Assembly: GCA_964537505.1 (NCBI GenBank)
Contig: CAZICK010000029.1
Coordinates: forward strand, 1-41,418
Direction: 5' to 3'
DNA from: DAINBT01 sp036732785
GTDB lineage: Bacteria; Planctomycetota; Phycisphaerae; Sedimentisphaerales; SM23-30
Length of the DNA: 41,418 bases
Both the position numbers and the translations under genes were made by a program. Shown here in pieces: positions 1-7,874 of the stretch; positions within the stretch are counted from its first letter, which is position 1; each line of letters starts with the position of its first letter. Below the pieces are notes generated by a model. It ran no database searches. It was not told the DNA's origin and worked only from the letters and a program-made list of their open reading frames with translations.

Positions 1-665
1 GAAATTTTCAACACTCAGCATCGCTGCCTGAGCAAACTTTTGACGCAGGCGTCACCTGTAGGTGATATGTGGTATTTTTCGTGGGCTTCGGACGATAAAT
101 TAATCTGGTCGGGCATGGAGCTGAATATCCTGACAAAGAATACAGATTCGCAAATTTATCGTGGATAAGCGGCGACCAAATTTACTTGATTCGGGTAAAA
201 CCAAGTATCGAAAATATAAACGATGCTTCCAAGTACGAATTTTTCTGTGGATATGATGAAAGTCATAATCCAATCTGGAAAAGCGAATTTGATTCTATAA
301 AACCGTTAATCGATTGGAATAACAATTGCGGGTGCGTAACCATGACGTATAACGCACCACTTAAAAAATACTTGATGTGCGTTACCGATGGCTGGCCCAC
401 GGTTGAAAAGATGAATTCATACATACTGGAATCGGATAACGTAACCGGTCCGTGGAAACTGGTCGTATATATGAAGGATTTTGGTCAACAAGGGTATTTT
501 CTCAACTTTCCATCAAAATTTATCAGCGAAAATGGCAGGAAAGCATGGCTGTGTTATTCGGCGAATTTTTCCCCAGGCTATCGAAACGAAGTAATTAAAG
601 TGGATCCGCCCGGAAGCCATTACGGTTTGGTATTACAAGAAATTGAGCTTTTAAGTAAAAAGTAG
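1..665 (+). CDS. DUF4185-like beta-propeller protein, 3' part, apparent frameshift
   Basis: This is the C-terminal part of a protein whose 5' end lies outside the window. Frame 1 encodes residues up to about base 112 (GDMWYFSWASDDKLIWSG). The sense then continues in frame 3 (GAEYPDKEYRFANLSWISGD), which runs to the TAG at 663-665. Neither frame is open across the junction: frame 3 has a stop at 96-98 and frame 1 has one at about 163. One missing base near 105-115 would join them. The WADDG-like segment near the start and the C-terminal PPGSHYGLVLQEIELL segment resemble DUF4185 proteins (GH43/GH117-like five-bladed propellers, mostly uncharacterised glycan-acting proteins). Family assignment is by recall. 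If the shift is real this is a pseudogene; if a sequencing error, an intact exported glycan-binding or -cleaving protein. The first in-frame start of the downstream piece is a TTG at 186. Confidence 0.55.
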
Positions 666-914
666 TTATACGCCGATAGGCGAAAAGACAAAAGAATTGT
701 TGGCGAAATTAATAGATGACAAATAAAAGGTGAGGTGGTACCATAGCAGGTAGAATTAAGTCGTTATGAGTATATATAAGGAATTTTGACACAAGGAGGT
801 GGCATAGCCACTTTTTATGTTGGAGATAGTTGGCAAAGGGCCGCTTCCGTTGGTCGCTCGCTGGAATGGTAAAGTTGCGAAATTGAGGAAATTTTGACAC
901 AAGGAGAGATAGAT
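666..914. other. Intergenic stretch with a 16-bp direct repeat
   Basis: No convincing gene lies here. The 16-mer ATTTTGACACAAGGAG occurs at 783-798 and again at 891-906. The second copy supplies the ribosome-binding site of the small gene at 915. A 26-codon ORF (817-897, beginning MLEIVGKGPL) ends inside the second copy and a 7-codon ORF ends inside the first, but neither start has a well-spaced ribosome-binding site. A further open stretch at 667-726 reads YTPIGEKTKELLAKLIDDK in frame 1 and may be coincidence. The repeat could mark a small duplication of a leader. Confidence 0.5.
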
Positions 915-1022
915 ATGGGTGATAAGGGAAAAAGGGATAAGGGCAAAAAAGAAGACCAGAAAAAAGCTCTGCTTACTCCGAAGGAAAAACGAAAAGCAAA
1001 ACAAGAAAAAAAGAATAAATGA
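915..1022 (+). CDS. 35-residue lysine-rich small protein
   Basis: ATG at 915, preceded by AAGGAG at 901-906 with an 8-nt gap, opens a 35-codon frame ending at TGA 1020-1022. The peptide starts MGDKGKRDKGKK and ends KRKAKQEKKNK; it contains Lys at roughly four positions in ten, one LLTPKEKR segment, and no signal or membrane stretch. Very similar short Lys-rich proteins starting MGDKGK are annotated as hypothetical in many bacteria; this is recalled, not searched. The composition would suit nucleic-acid or ribosome binding, but no function is known. It lies 27 nt before the sulfatase ATG at 1050 and could be cotranscribed with it. Confidence 0.65.
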   Translation: MGDKGKRDKGKKEDQKKALLTPKEKRKAKQEKKNK

Positions 1023-1049
1023 TTCAAAGGCATAGACAGGAGGGCAGCT

Positions 1050-2657
1050 ATGCAACGCCGTGAATTTCTTAAGACCGCAGGTATGGCTATCGCCGTGCCG
1101 GGGCTGTCGCAGGCGCTGCTGGCAGGTGAAGGGCCAGTGGAGAAAGGGATCTCGCGTCCCAATATTTTATGGATAAGCTGTGAAGATACCAGCCCGGACC
1201 TGGGATGCTACGGCGACAAGTACGCCGATACACCTAATCTGGATGGGCTGGCGCGGCAAGGGTGTCGATACGATAGTGCGTTTGTGCCCTATCCGGTGTG
1301 CGCCCCCACCCGCTCGTCGGTGATTACGGGGATGTATCCGAGTACCATCGGCACCATGCACATGCGTACCGGCATGAAAGGCTATGAGGCTGTGCCGCCA
1401 CCATACGTGAAGTGCTTTACGGAATATCTTCGTGCTAACGGCTACTACTGCACCAACCATAAAAAAACCGATTATCAGTTCGACAGTCCGTTTACCGCAT
1501 GGGACGAGGGTCGCGACTGGCGGGATCGGCTTGGGGAGATGCCCTTTTTCAGCGTAATCAACCTGACGATAAGTCATGAGTCACAGAATTGGCCGAAAGA
1601 AAATGAGACGCTCATCCACGATCCCGCCAAGGTGATCGTACCGCCTTACTATCCCGATACGCCTATCATTCGTGAGAACCTGGCACGGTATTATGATAAC
1701 GTGACGAAAATGGATAAACAGGCGGGAGATATCCTCGAAAGGCTTGACAAAGATGGGTTGGCTGAAAATACAGTCGTGTTTTTCTGGTCCGATCACGGGC
1801 GAGGTCTGCCCCGGTGCAAACGGTGGCTTTATGATTCCGGTATCCATGTGCCACTGATTGTTCGCTGGCCCGGCAAGATTAAACCAAACAGCGTATGCGA
1901 TGATTTTGTCAGCCTGGTCGATCTTGGACCAACGGTCCTGAGTATCGCCCAGATTAAGGTGCTTTCGTATATGGAGGGGAAAGCGTTTTTGGGTGATCAA
2001 AAGCGCAAACCGGCCGACTATATCATCGCCGGGCGTGAACGTATGGATCTGCTGGGCGTGGACCATATACGCTGTATCCGCGATAAGCGATACAAATATA
2101 TACACAATTTTATGCCGGAAAGACCTTATGCCCAACCGATCCCTTACCGCGATAAGATGCCGATCATGAAGGAGTGGCGTCGGCTTAACGATGCCGGTAA
2201 ACTCGAAGGGGCTGCGAGCCTGTTCTTTCAACCTACCAAGCCGCCCGAGGAATTTTATGACATTGTCGCCGATCCGTACGAGATCAATAACCTGATCGAC
2301 TCTGCTAAACATCAGGATGTGATCAAGAAAATGCGCGTGCAGTTACAGGAATGGATAACCAGCACGGGCGATTTGGGCAGTGTTCCTGAAGATGAGCTTA
2401 TCGAGCGAATGTGGCCGGGCAAAAAACAGCCGGTAACAGCACCACCGGCGGTAAAAACGAGCACTGCAAAAGACGCAACGGTGACTGTTACTATTAGCTG
2501 TTCTACCGACGGCGCCTCGATCGGATATCGGCTGAATAATAACGACCGGTGGAAGCTCTACGCACAACCAATTAATCTTAAGGCCGGTGACGTGTTGGAG
2601 GCCAAGGCAATTCGCATCGGATACGAAGAAAGCAAAATAACCAGGTTCACACTATAA
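1050..2657 (+). CDS. Exported sulfatase, heparan N-sulfatase-like, with C-terminal CHB_HEX-type domain
   Basis: This 535-residue type I sulfatase carries a Tat-like leader (RREFLKTAGMAIAVPG, residues 3-18). The sulfatase core begins at PNILWISCED (37-46), with metal-binding acidic residues at E45/D46. The C-x-P-x-R signature reads C84-A-P-T-R88; C84 is expected to become formylglycine. The layout is close to N-sulfoglucosamine sulfohydrolase-like proteins, which remove sulfate from sulfated sugars, but the exact substrate cannot be read. Residues ~455-535 (TAPPAVKTSTAK onward) form a small beta domain like the one ending chitobiase/beta-hexosaminidases (CHB_HEX_C_1), an unusual add-on. AGGAGG at 1037-1042 precedes the ATG by 7 nt. 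No formylglycine-generating enzyme lies in the window. Confidence 0.93.
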   Translation: MQRREFLKTAGMAIAVPGLSQALLAGEGPVEKGISRPNILWISCEDTSPDLGCYGDKYADTPNLDGLARQGCRYDSAFVPYPVCAPTRSSVITGMYPSTIGTMHMRTGMKGYEAVPPPYVKCFTEYLRANGYYCTNHKKTDYQFDSPFTAWDEGRDWRDRLGEMPFFSVINLTISHESQNWPKENETLIHDPAKVIVPPYYPDTPIIRENLARYYDNVTKMDKQAGDILERLDKDGLAENTVVFFWSDHGRGLPRCKRWLYDSGIHVPLIVRWPGKIKPNSVCDDFVSLVDLGPTVLSIAQIKVLSYMEGKAFLGDQKRKPADYIIAGRERMDLLGVDHIRCIRDKRYKYIHNFMPERPYAQPIPYRDKMPIMKEWRRLNDAGKLEGAASLFFQPTKPPEEFYDIVADPYEINNLIDSAKHQDVIKKMRVQLQEWITSTGDLGSVPEDELIERMWPGKKQPVTAPPAVKTSTAKDATVTVTISCSTDGASIGYRLNNNDRWKLYAQPINLKAGDVLEAKAIRIGYEESKITRFTL

Positions 2658-2658
2658 C

Positions 2659-2675
2659 CAGGAATTGCATTCCTG
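2659..2675. terminator. Small hairpin between convergent genes
   Basis: CAGGAAT-TGC-ATTCCTG forms a perfect 7-bp stem with a 3-nt loop directly after the sulfatase stop, between two convergent genes. No T-run follows on either strand, so it is a weak terminator candidate. Confidence 0.3.
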
Positions 2676-2706
2676 AGAATCGATTTGGTTCCAGGGGCAT
2701 GGATGG

Positions 2707-3933
2707 TTATGGATATGAGAAGTTAAGTACTTTGTCGTATTTGGGTTCCGAAGGGATGTCGTAAACACTCTCGTTGAGAAATGACAAGTCTTCGCCCGCA
2801 AAAGACGAGATTTTAACATCTCTACGGTCGCCCATAGAGAATGGCGGCTCGATTTCATTTCTGGGCAGTTGCCTGTTGAAATCGGCGAAGGCAATGATCA
2901 CCTGGGGTTGAAATGGAGATTTTTCGTTGTGTCGTACAACGACGGCATATCGGCCGTCCTGCAGTTTTAATTTTGCGCCGATGGGAAACGGCGGCATCAG
3001 AGAGCCGAAAACCGTTAACAGTTCGGGGTCATAAAACTGTTTGCATTCGCCATAAAGCATCTCATAAAGAACCAAAGTTTCCAGTCTGCCCTTATAACCG
3101 GCCCTGTCGGCAGTGGCAGAACAATAGGCGTCTGCGATACGAATGATCCGGGAAAAGATACCGACCGATTCTCCGGCCAATCCGTCTGGATAACCAGTGC
3201 CTTTATAGTTTTCGTGGTGGTCACGAATGGACAGCCGAACCATGGGACTGATCGAATCCGGCAGCATTTGAGCCCCAGTGTGGGGATGCAATCGCAACAT
3301 TTCTTTTTCCGTCTCGGTTAGTATGCCGTCCTTATGGTAAAGGTATGACAGCGGTACCATTCCTATGTCGTGAAACAGTCCAGCCGTTCCCAAAGGGGTC
3401 AGATCGGTCCAGTTGTGAACATAAGATGCGGCACTGAGACGTTCGCGTTCGTTCTTTATATAGTTGCCGACCTTGTTGCCAATAAGCAAACTCAGATAAA
3501 ACACATTCGAGCTGTGTTCCTGTAAATAATTTTCCCAGTTTTTGCTCTGCTCCACCAGTGCCATTGTCACTGAATTTTCTGTCAGATATCTTATCGAATC
3601 CTGGATAGTTTTTTTCATTTCGGCCACGTTACAGTGAGAGAGAGATTTACCTGATCGGACCAGCATAGCAACCTTGTCTATTACCGTGGTGGACTTTTCC
3701 CGAACTATCCGAGAGACCGTCTGAGCGTGAGTGACATCCTCGAAATCCACAATACCGTCGAGATCCGGGTCAAACACATGGACATCCTGGTTGGGAATCA
3801 GACACGCCAGGGTAGCGATATCCTTTTCGGTAAGTTCGTGACCTTTAGGCAGCAGTACACTGTACTTGTTCACAATGTTACTGCTGAGGCACATCCCCGG
3901 TTTTAGGTCTGCAAGGGAAGTCAAAATCGGCAT
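2707..3933 (-). CDS. HD-GYP domain protein (probable c-di-GMP phosphodiesterase family)
   Basis: This 408-residue cytoplasmic protein has an N-terminal domain (~1-120) typical of HD-GYP proteins lacking a receiver, then an HD-GYP domain (~135-310). Visible metal-site motifs are H188-D189, the HPHTG segment (H216, H218), H239-H240 followed by ENYKGTGYP, and D268 in RIADAY. HD-GYP enzymes hydrolyse cyclic di-GMP. Here the usual HDIGK reads HDIGM, so the lysine after the HD pair is replaced by Met191; activity may be altered. A short beta-rich tail (~315-345, FPIGAKLKLQDGRYAVVV) is common in this family. No membrane segment is seen. It stands alone on the minus strand, converging on the sulfatase upstream. 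Confidence 0.88.
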   Translation of the reverse strand: MPILTSLADLKPGMCLSSNIVNKYSVLLPKGHELTEKDIATLACLIPNQDVHVFDPDLDGIVDFEDVTHAQTVSRIVREKSTTVIDKVAMLVRSGKSLSHCNVAEMKKTIQDSIRYLTENSVTMALVEQSKNWENYLQEHSSNVFYLSLLIGNKVGNYIKNERERLSAASYVHNWTDLTPLGTAGLFHDIGMVPLSYLYHKDGILTETEKEMLRLHPHTGAQMLPDSISPMVRLSIRDHHENYKGTGYPDGLAGESVGIFSRIIRIADAYCSATADRAGYKGRLETLVLYEMLYGECKQFYDPELLTVFGSLMPPFPIGAKLKLQDGRYAVVVRHNEKSPFQPQVIIAFADFNRQLPRNEIEPPFSMGDRRDVKISSFAGEDLSFLNESVYDIPSEPKYDKVLNFSYP

Positions 3934-4076
3934 ATCAATACTTCTCCAACTTTAATTGGCCACCCTACTTTTAAATCATGGTCTTATAGTTTGACTCACC
4001 TGCATTACAGATCGGCACTCTTAGCTTGTGGCTGTTGTCAATTGGCACCCCTACCCCCGACAAACACCTATAAAAC

Positions 4077-4091
4077 GATGTATAATACATC
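4077..4091. repeat. Perfect 15-nt palindrome
   Basis: GATGTAT-A-ATACATC is an exact palindrome in the gap between the HD-GYP gene and the isomerase-like gene, and could be an operator for the HD-GYP gene, whose start is about 145 nt away. Its function is unknown. Confidence 0.3.
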
Positions 4092-4123
4092 CGGCAGGGT
4101 ATTATAGGACGTGCGCAGACGAC

Positions 4124-4144
4124 CGAAAAGAAAGGAGACCTTTC
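4124..4144 (-). terminator. Weak Rho-independent terminator after the isomerase-like gene
   Basis: Read on the minus strand, GAAAGG-TCT-CCTTTC is followed directly by TTTTC, about 45 nt after the stop codon of the isomerase-like gene. The 6-bp stem is short. Confidence 0.35.
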
Positions 4145-4186
4145 AACCGGGCTTTTGCAAAACCTTTGTTCTTAAGGGAGGTTCCA

Positions 4187-5743
4187 TTAAGTCAGGTTCG
4201 TCCAGTTCACGCCGACCTTCTTCAAGGCATAACCGACTTCTTTGAGATAATTTCCGTAGCAGACCATCCAGTGAAAGCCTTTAGTCTCGGCTATGAGCTT
4301 ATCGCAATCCCCGTTGATTCGCACATCGATCTGCGAACGGCAGATGTCCAGAAACGGATTGTCGATAATCTCACCTTCGAAACCCAGCCATCGCTTACTG
4401 GCGAAATCCGGATCGATCACCGTGATCTTTTGACCAAGTTTCATCTCGACTTTCGGCGCCGCTCCGTAATCCGACTCGAAATGTGTCAGTATCCTTACCG
4501 GTTCGTGGCGCTTGCCGTCCATTTTCCGCGGCGCTGTGCAGTGCGCCAGCGTCACAATACCATCGTGCGGATACGTCGGATCGTTGAGAAAAGCCGGCAG
4601 CCCGGAAATATGGTGCAGTAAAATTCCGGATGGGATAACCACAAAATCCGACTCGCAATATGCCGTATATCCGCTGTCATTCAACAGGCTCAGCGGTAAA
4701 CATGCCGTAGTTTCCGAAATGGGCATGATTGTCCCCATGCATTCGTTGATGGTAAGGGCATCGGTCTGGGCCTCGCTGATAAGACTCTTGAATACCTCTG
4801 TAAGAACAAACGCGTTTATCACAAATTCCTTACCGGTCTCCAGCGAAACTCCGCCGGCATTGAGATATTGCTCGGCTGAGCGGGTACTGCGTTTGACCAG
4901 CGATGTATTTTCCCGTGCTTTCTTTATCAACTGACCGAGTGTTTCATAGTCCACCGTTTGAATGTCCATTTTCCATAAATTGCGTGTAATATCCGGCGCT
5001 TCTTGGCCACCGGCGCCCCAGCCACTCGGTCCACCTATCGCGACGATCTTCTTCCCCAACGTGTTTTTAAGTCCGCACAGCGCCCGCAACCGCCACTGAA
5101 TCTCATCGGGCCGATCAACCACCACATCCTGATGATCGACACCGGGCTGACCGTATTCATCCACGGTCTTGCGCAGATAACGGTTATGTGCGATTTCGTA
5201 CCATAGATACACCGGACCGGACTTGTGCCTGACGAAAACAATCGTCCACTTTTCGGGATTGGTAAGCGCTTCCAGAATATTGAGCCACGAATTTGCCGCG
5301 TACATCAACAGCACATCGTGGTCGCCTTTGGCTACCTGGGCCGCTTGTTCGGCATTGTTCAGCGTAATCAGCGGTAGAATCTCCAAAGGAAATTCGGACT
5401 CGGCGGACAGTTTTTTTAGTTCTCGCCCGATCCGCTGTTTTTCATCTTCGATGTCTTTTTCGCTGTGGAGGCCGCCCCACGACCGCCAACTGGTCTGGTT
5501 TTCTCGTTTGAACAGTGTGCAGGTCAGTACCGGCTGCACTTTCAATGGAACCGGCGCCGCTGGTTTATAAATTCCTTCACCAACCATATCCGATACCGCT
5601 CCCATCGCCGCCATCGCCCATCCGCTCACGGCCACGCCCGCGCCGAGACCGACCATAAATTCACGGCGATCTATCCCACCGCCTGCCTTTGACATACAAC
5701 AGCCACACGGCCCCAAACGAGAATGTAGATGTTCGTTACTCAT
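4187..5743 (-). CDS. Tat-exported protein with an L-fucose/arabinose isomerase-like fold
   Basis: This 518-residue protein begins with a long Tat-type leader (RREFMVGLGAGVAVSGWAMA, ~26-45). The mature part resembles the FucI/AraA sugar isomerase superfamily: a Rossmann-like N-terminal region (~70-260), then a C-terminal region with NECMGTIMP (~337), ETTACLPLSLLNDSGYTAYCESD (~347-370) and TLAHCTAPRKM (~405). Cytoplasmic isomerases of this fold interconvert aldoses and ketoses; an exported version is odd, and the active-site Glu/Asp set of true FucI cannot be confirmed by eye. It may be a non-catalytic or different-substrate relative. AAAGGA lies 8 nt before the ATG. It lies 262 nt from the radical SAM gene and is probably its own unit. 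Confidence 0.7.
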   Translation of the reverse strand: MSNEHLHSRLGPCGCCMSKAGGGIDRREFMVGLGAGVAVSGWAMAAMGAVSDMVGEGIYKPAAPVPLKVQPVLTCTLFKRENQTSWRSWGGLHSEKDIEDEKQRIGRELKKLSAESEFPLEILPLITLNNAEQAAQVAKGDHDVLLMYAANSWLNILEALTNPEKWTIVFVRHKSGPVYLWYEIAHNRYLRKTVDEYGQPGVDHQDVVVDRPDEIQWRLRALCGLKNTLGKKIVAIGGPSGWGAGGQEAPDITRNLWKMDIQTVDYETLGQLIKKARENTSLVKRSTRSAEQYLNAGGVSLETGKEFVINAFVLTEVFKSLISEAQTDALTINECMGTIMPISETTACLPLSLLNDSGYTAYCESDFVVIPSGILLHHISGLPAFLNDPTYPHDGIVTLAHCTAPRKMDGKRHEPVRILTHFESDYGAAPKVEMKLGQKITVIDPDFASKRWLGFEGEIIDNPFLDICRSQIDVRINGDCDKLIAETKGFHWMVCYGNYLKEVGYALKKVGVNWTNLT

Positions 5744-5779
5744 TGCTCTTTTCCTTTAATAAATGGACTTTTGAAAAAC

Positions 5780-5946
5780 CTTAGTTACTCAAACTAACCG
5801 ATTCTAACGAATCGGCCATTTTGAAGGCAATAGGCACTAGGCACTAGTAATTTTGAGATCGACGTTGCACTTATTCGTTATAACTAAGTGTCCGTAAAGT
5901 AGTTATGCGTACTTGCCAGCGTAAAGCGGTCAGTTTGAGTTAGTTG
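5780..5946. repeat. MITE-like structured element with imperfect terminal inverted repeats
   Basis: ACTCAAACTAACCG (5787-5800) and CGGTCAGTTTGAGT (5927-5940) are inverted copies differing at one base, enclosing about 126 bp. Inside lie a perfect 7-bp hairpin (CCGATTC 5798-5804, GAATCGG 5809-5815), a second 7-bp hairpin (ATAACTA 5880-5886, TAGTTAT 5900-5906), and the dispersed GGCACTAG sequence (5826-5847). No ORF is carried. It sits upstream of the isomerase-like gene on its leader side. Confidence 0.45.
5826..5847 (+). repeat. Dispersed GGCACTAG repeat, short copy
   Basis: The segment GGCAATA-GGCACTA-GGCACTAG matches the core of the longer repeat arm at 30746-30773 (GGCAATGGGTACGAGGCACGAGGCACTAG), indicating a repeat family spread in this genome. 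Confidence 0.5.
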
Positions 5947-6005
5947 ATATCTGTTGTGGAAAACTTAAAAACTCAATCATTACAAGTATATTACCGAATT
6001 CATAT

Positions 6006-7796
6006 TTATGAGTCAACTTTCAATATTTGCATTATGCGTTGGAAGCGGCGGTACAGTTGGTCGTGATTGTCGCCGGCGAGGTGGTACCAGGGCTGGAGTT
6101 CGTTTTCGCTGCGTTGCCGGTGGGCGTAAAAAGCCGGGTCGAGATCGCACTGCTTGAAGGCTTCTTCGTATCGATGGTGACTGAAACATTCGTCCCATGC
6201 GTCGAAGCGGGCGCCGGCCCGATATGCCGCCTCGATCACATGACTCAAACGGCGGTCACCACGGGCGAATACGGCTTCCAGTATCGAGCGTTCCATGTGA
6301 TGAAATTTCAGATTTAACGATACGCCACGCAACTGCTTTTTCGCGTCTATCAGGCGGCGTTTGGCGTCCTGAAAGTATTCGATTTTTTCCTGGGCAATCC
6401 AGGCAAACGGGGTATGCGGCTTGGGAACCAGCCATGACACAGCCGCGTTGACCGTAGCGGGCTGACCAGCAATTTCACGGCGCAGGCGGGATATCCGCCC
6501 GGCAAGATCGACAATAGCCATCACATCGTCAGGCGTCTCACCAGGGAAACCAACCATAAAATACAGTTTCACCTTGTGCCAGCCAGCTTCATAAGCGTTG
6601 GTCATGGTCGCCAGCAGATCGACATCGGTAACGCTTTTGCCGATGGCCTTGCGTATTCGGTCGGCGGCGGTCTCAACCGCGACGGTCAGCCCTTCCCGGC
6701 GAACATCGGCAACCTGGCCTGGTACATCGTGCAGTTGGCTATCGACACGCAGCGAAGGTAAAGAAATCCCAACACGACGGCCTTCAAACTTCTGATAAAG
6801 CTTTCCAACTAACTCGCCCAGTTTCGGATAATCGCTGGTGGACAGACTCAGCAGTGATACAGTATCGTGGCCGGTGTTCAAGTAGCTTTGCCATGCCAAT
6901 TCGACAATGCGATCGACGCTACGGCAGCGAACAGCACCACGGGTGTGACCGGCATGACAAAACGCGCAGCGATGCAGGCAGCCTCGCATGATCTCAATGG
7001 CGATACGGTCGTGCGTGGTTTCGATATGCGGCACAATTGGCGCCGTCGGGAAAACCGCATTGTCGAGATCGGCAACCTGGGCTCGGTGCACACAAGCAGG
7101 AACGCCACGCTCGGCAGCTTCACAGGCAGTTAAATATCCGTCACTGTCATATTCACAATGATAAAACCGCGGTACATAAACAAACGGAAACTGCCGGGCC
7201 AGTTCCAGTAACAGTTCCCGGCGAGAACATTTTTGTTTACGCAACTGACCAAAGGCAGTAACCACCGCCGGGAGCGATTCCTCGCCGTCTCCGATGATCA
7301 CCAGGTCAAAAAAGTCAGCCACCGGCTCGCAACAGTCAGCCAGCGGCCCGCCTGCAATGACCAGCGGTTCATTTTCACTTCGCTGCTCGGCTCGAAAAGT
7401 AATGCCCGCCAAATCCAGCAGATAAAGAACATTGCTGTAGGCCAGCTCATGCTGCAAAGTGATGCCAAGAATATCAAAATCCCTCACCGGCCGTCGCGAC
7501 TCCCATGAAAACAATGGAATCCGCTGCTCCCTCATGGCCTGGCCGGCATCGATCCATGGACAAAACACCCGCTCGGCGACTACATAGTCCATCCGGTTAA
7601 GAATGGTATAAAGAATAGACAAGCCCAAATGCGACATGCCGATAGCATACGTATCCGGGAAAACCAACCCAACCGTCACATCACCCGGTCGGTATTCCTT
7701 GCGAATCTGATTGACCTCACCGCCGATATACTGAGCGGGTGATTTTACGCCTGGCAGCAGTGAATAAGATATTGTGTTTGTCAAATTTTCATTCAT
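6006..7796 (-). CDS. Radical SAM protein of the TIGR03960 family
   Basis: This 596-residue cytoplasmic protein has a B12-binding-like N-terminal region (~35-190; VGLVFPDTYAIGMSHLGLSILY at 42-63) and a radical SAM core. The 4Fe-4S motif is C273-x3-C277-x2-C280 in RGCLHRCAFCHAG, where most relatives have RGCTRGCRFCQAG. The family is widely conserved but uncharacterised; it is often fused to or followed by a DUF2344/TIGR03936 protein and ribosome- or RNase-related genes. Here neither is present: the C-terminus (~545-596) ends after a short helical tail and the neighbours are a sulfatase and an isomerase-like gene. A tRNA or rRNA modification role is often guessed from the usual neighbours, not from anything seen here. 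Confidence 0.9.
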   Translation of the reverse strand: MNENLTNTISYSLLPGVKSPAQYIGGEVNQIRKEYRPGDVTVGLVFPDTYAIGMSHLGLSILYTILNRMDYVVAERVFCPWIDAGQAMREQRIPLFSWESRRPVRDFDILGITLQHELAYSNVLYLLDLAGITFRAEQRSENEPLVIAGGPLADCCEPVADFFDLVIIGDGEESLPAVVTAFGQLRKQKCSRRELLLELARQFPFVYVPRFYHCEYDSDGYLTACEAAERGVPACVHRAQVADLDNAVFPTAPIVPHIETTHDRIAIEIMRGCLHRCAFCHAGHTRGAVRCRSVDRIVELAWQSYLNTGHDTVSLLSLSTSDYPKLGELVGKLYQKFEGRRVGISLPSLRVDSQLHDVPGQVADVRREGLTVAVETAADRIRKAIGKSVTDVDLLATMTNAYEAGWHKVKLYFMVGFPGETPDDVMAIVDLAGRISRLRREIAGQPATVNAAVSWLVPKPHTPFAWIAQEKIEYFQDAKRRLIDAKKQLRGVSLNLKFHHMERSILEAVFARGDRRLSHVIEAAYRAGARFDAWDECFSHHRYEEAFKQCDLDPAFYAHRQRSENELQPWYHLAGDNHDQLYRRFQRIMQILKVDS

Positions 7797-7809
7797 AAAC
7801 CAATTCCAT

Positions 7810-7842
7810 TTGAGTTGGCAGTTCAGCTTTTTCGCAACTCAA
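7810..7842 (-). promoter_or_regulatory. Inverted repeat in the radical SAM gene leader
   Basis: TTGAGTT (7810-7816) and AACTCAA (7836-7842) are perfect 7-nt inverted arms around a 19-nt loop, 14 nt before the ATG of the radical SAM gene. It could be an operator or a leader stem; there is no T-run. Confidence 0.25.
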
Positions 7843-7874
7843 TTTACACGGTTAAAAAGCAAACATCCGTTGGA

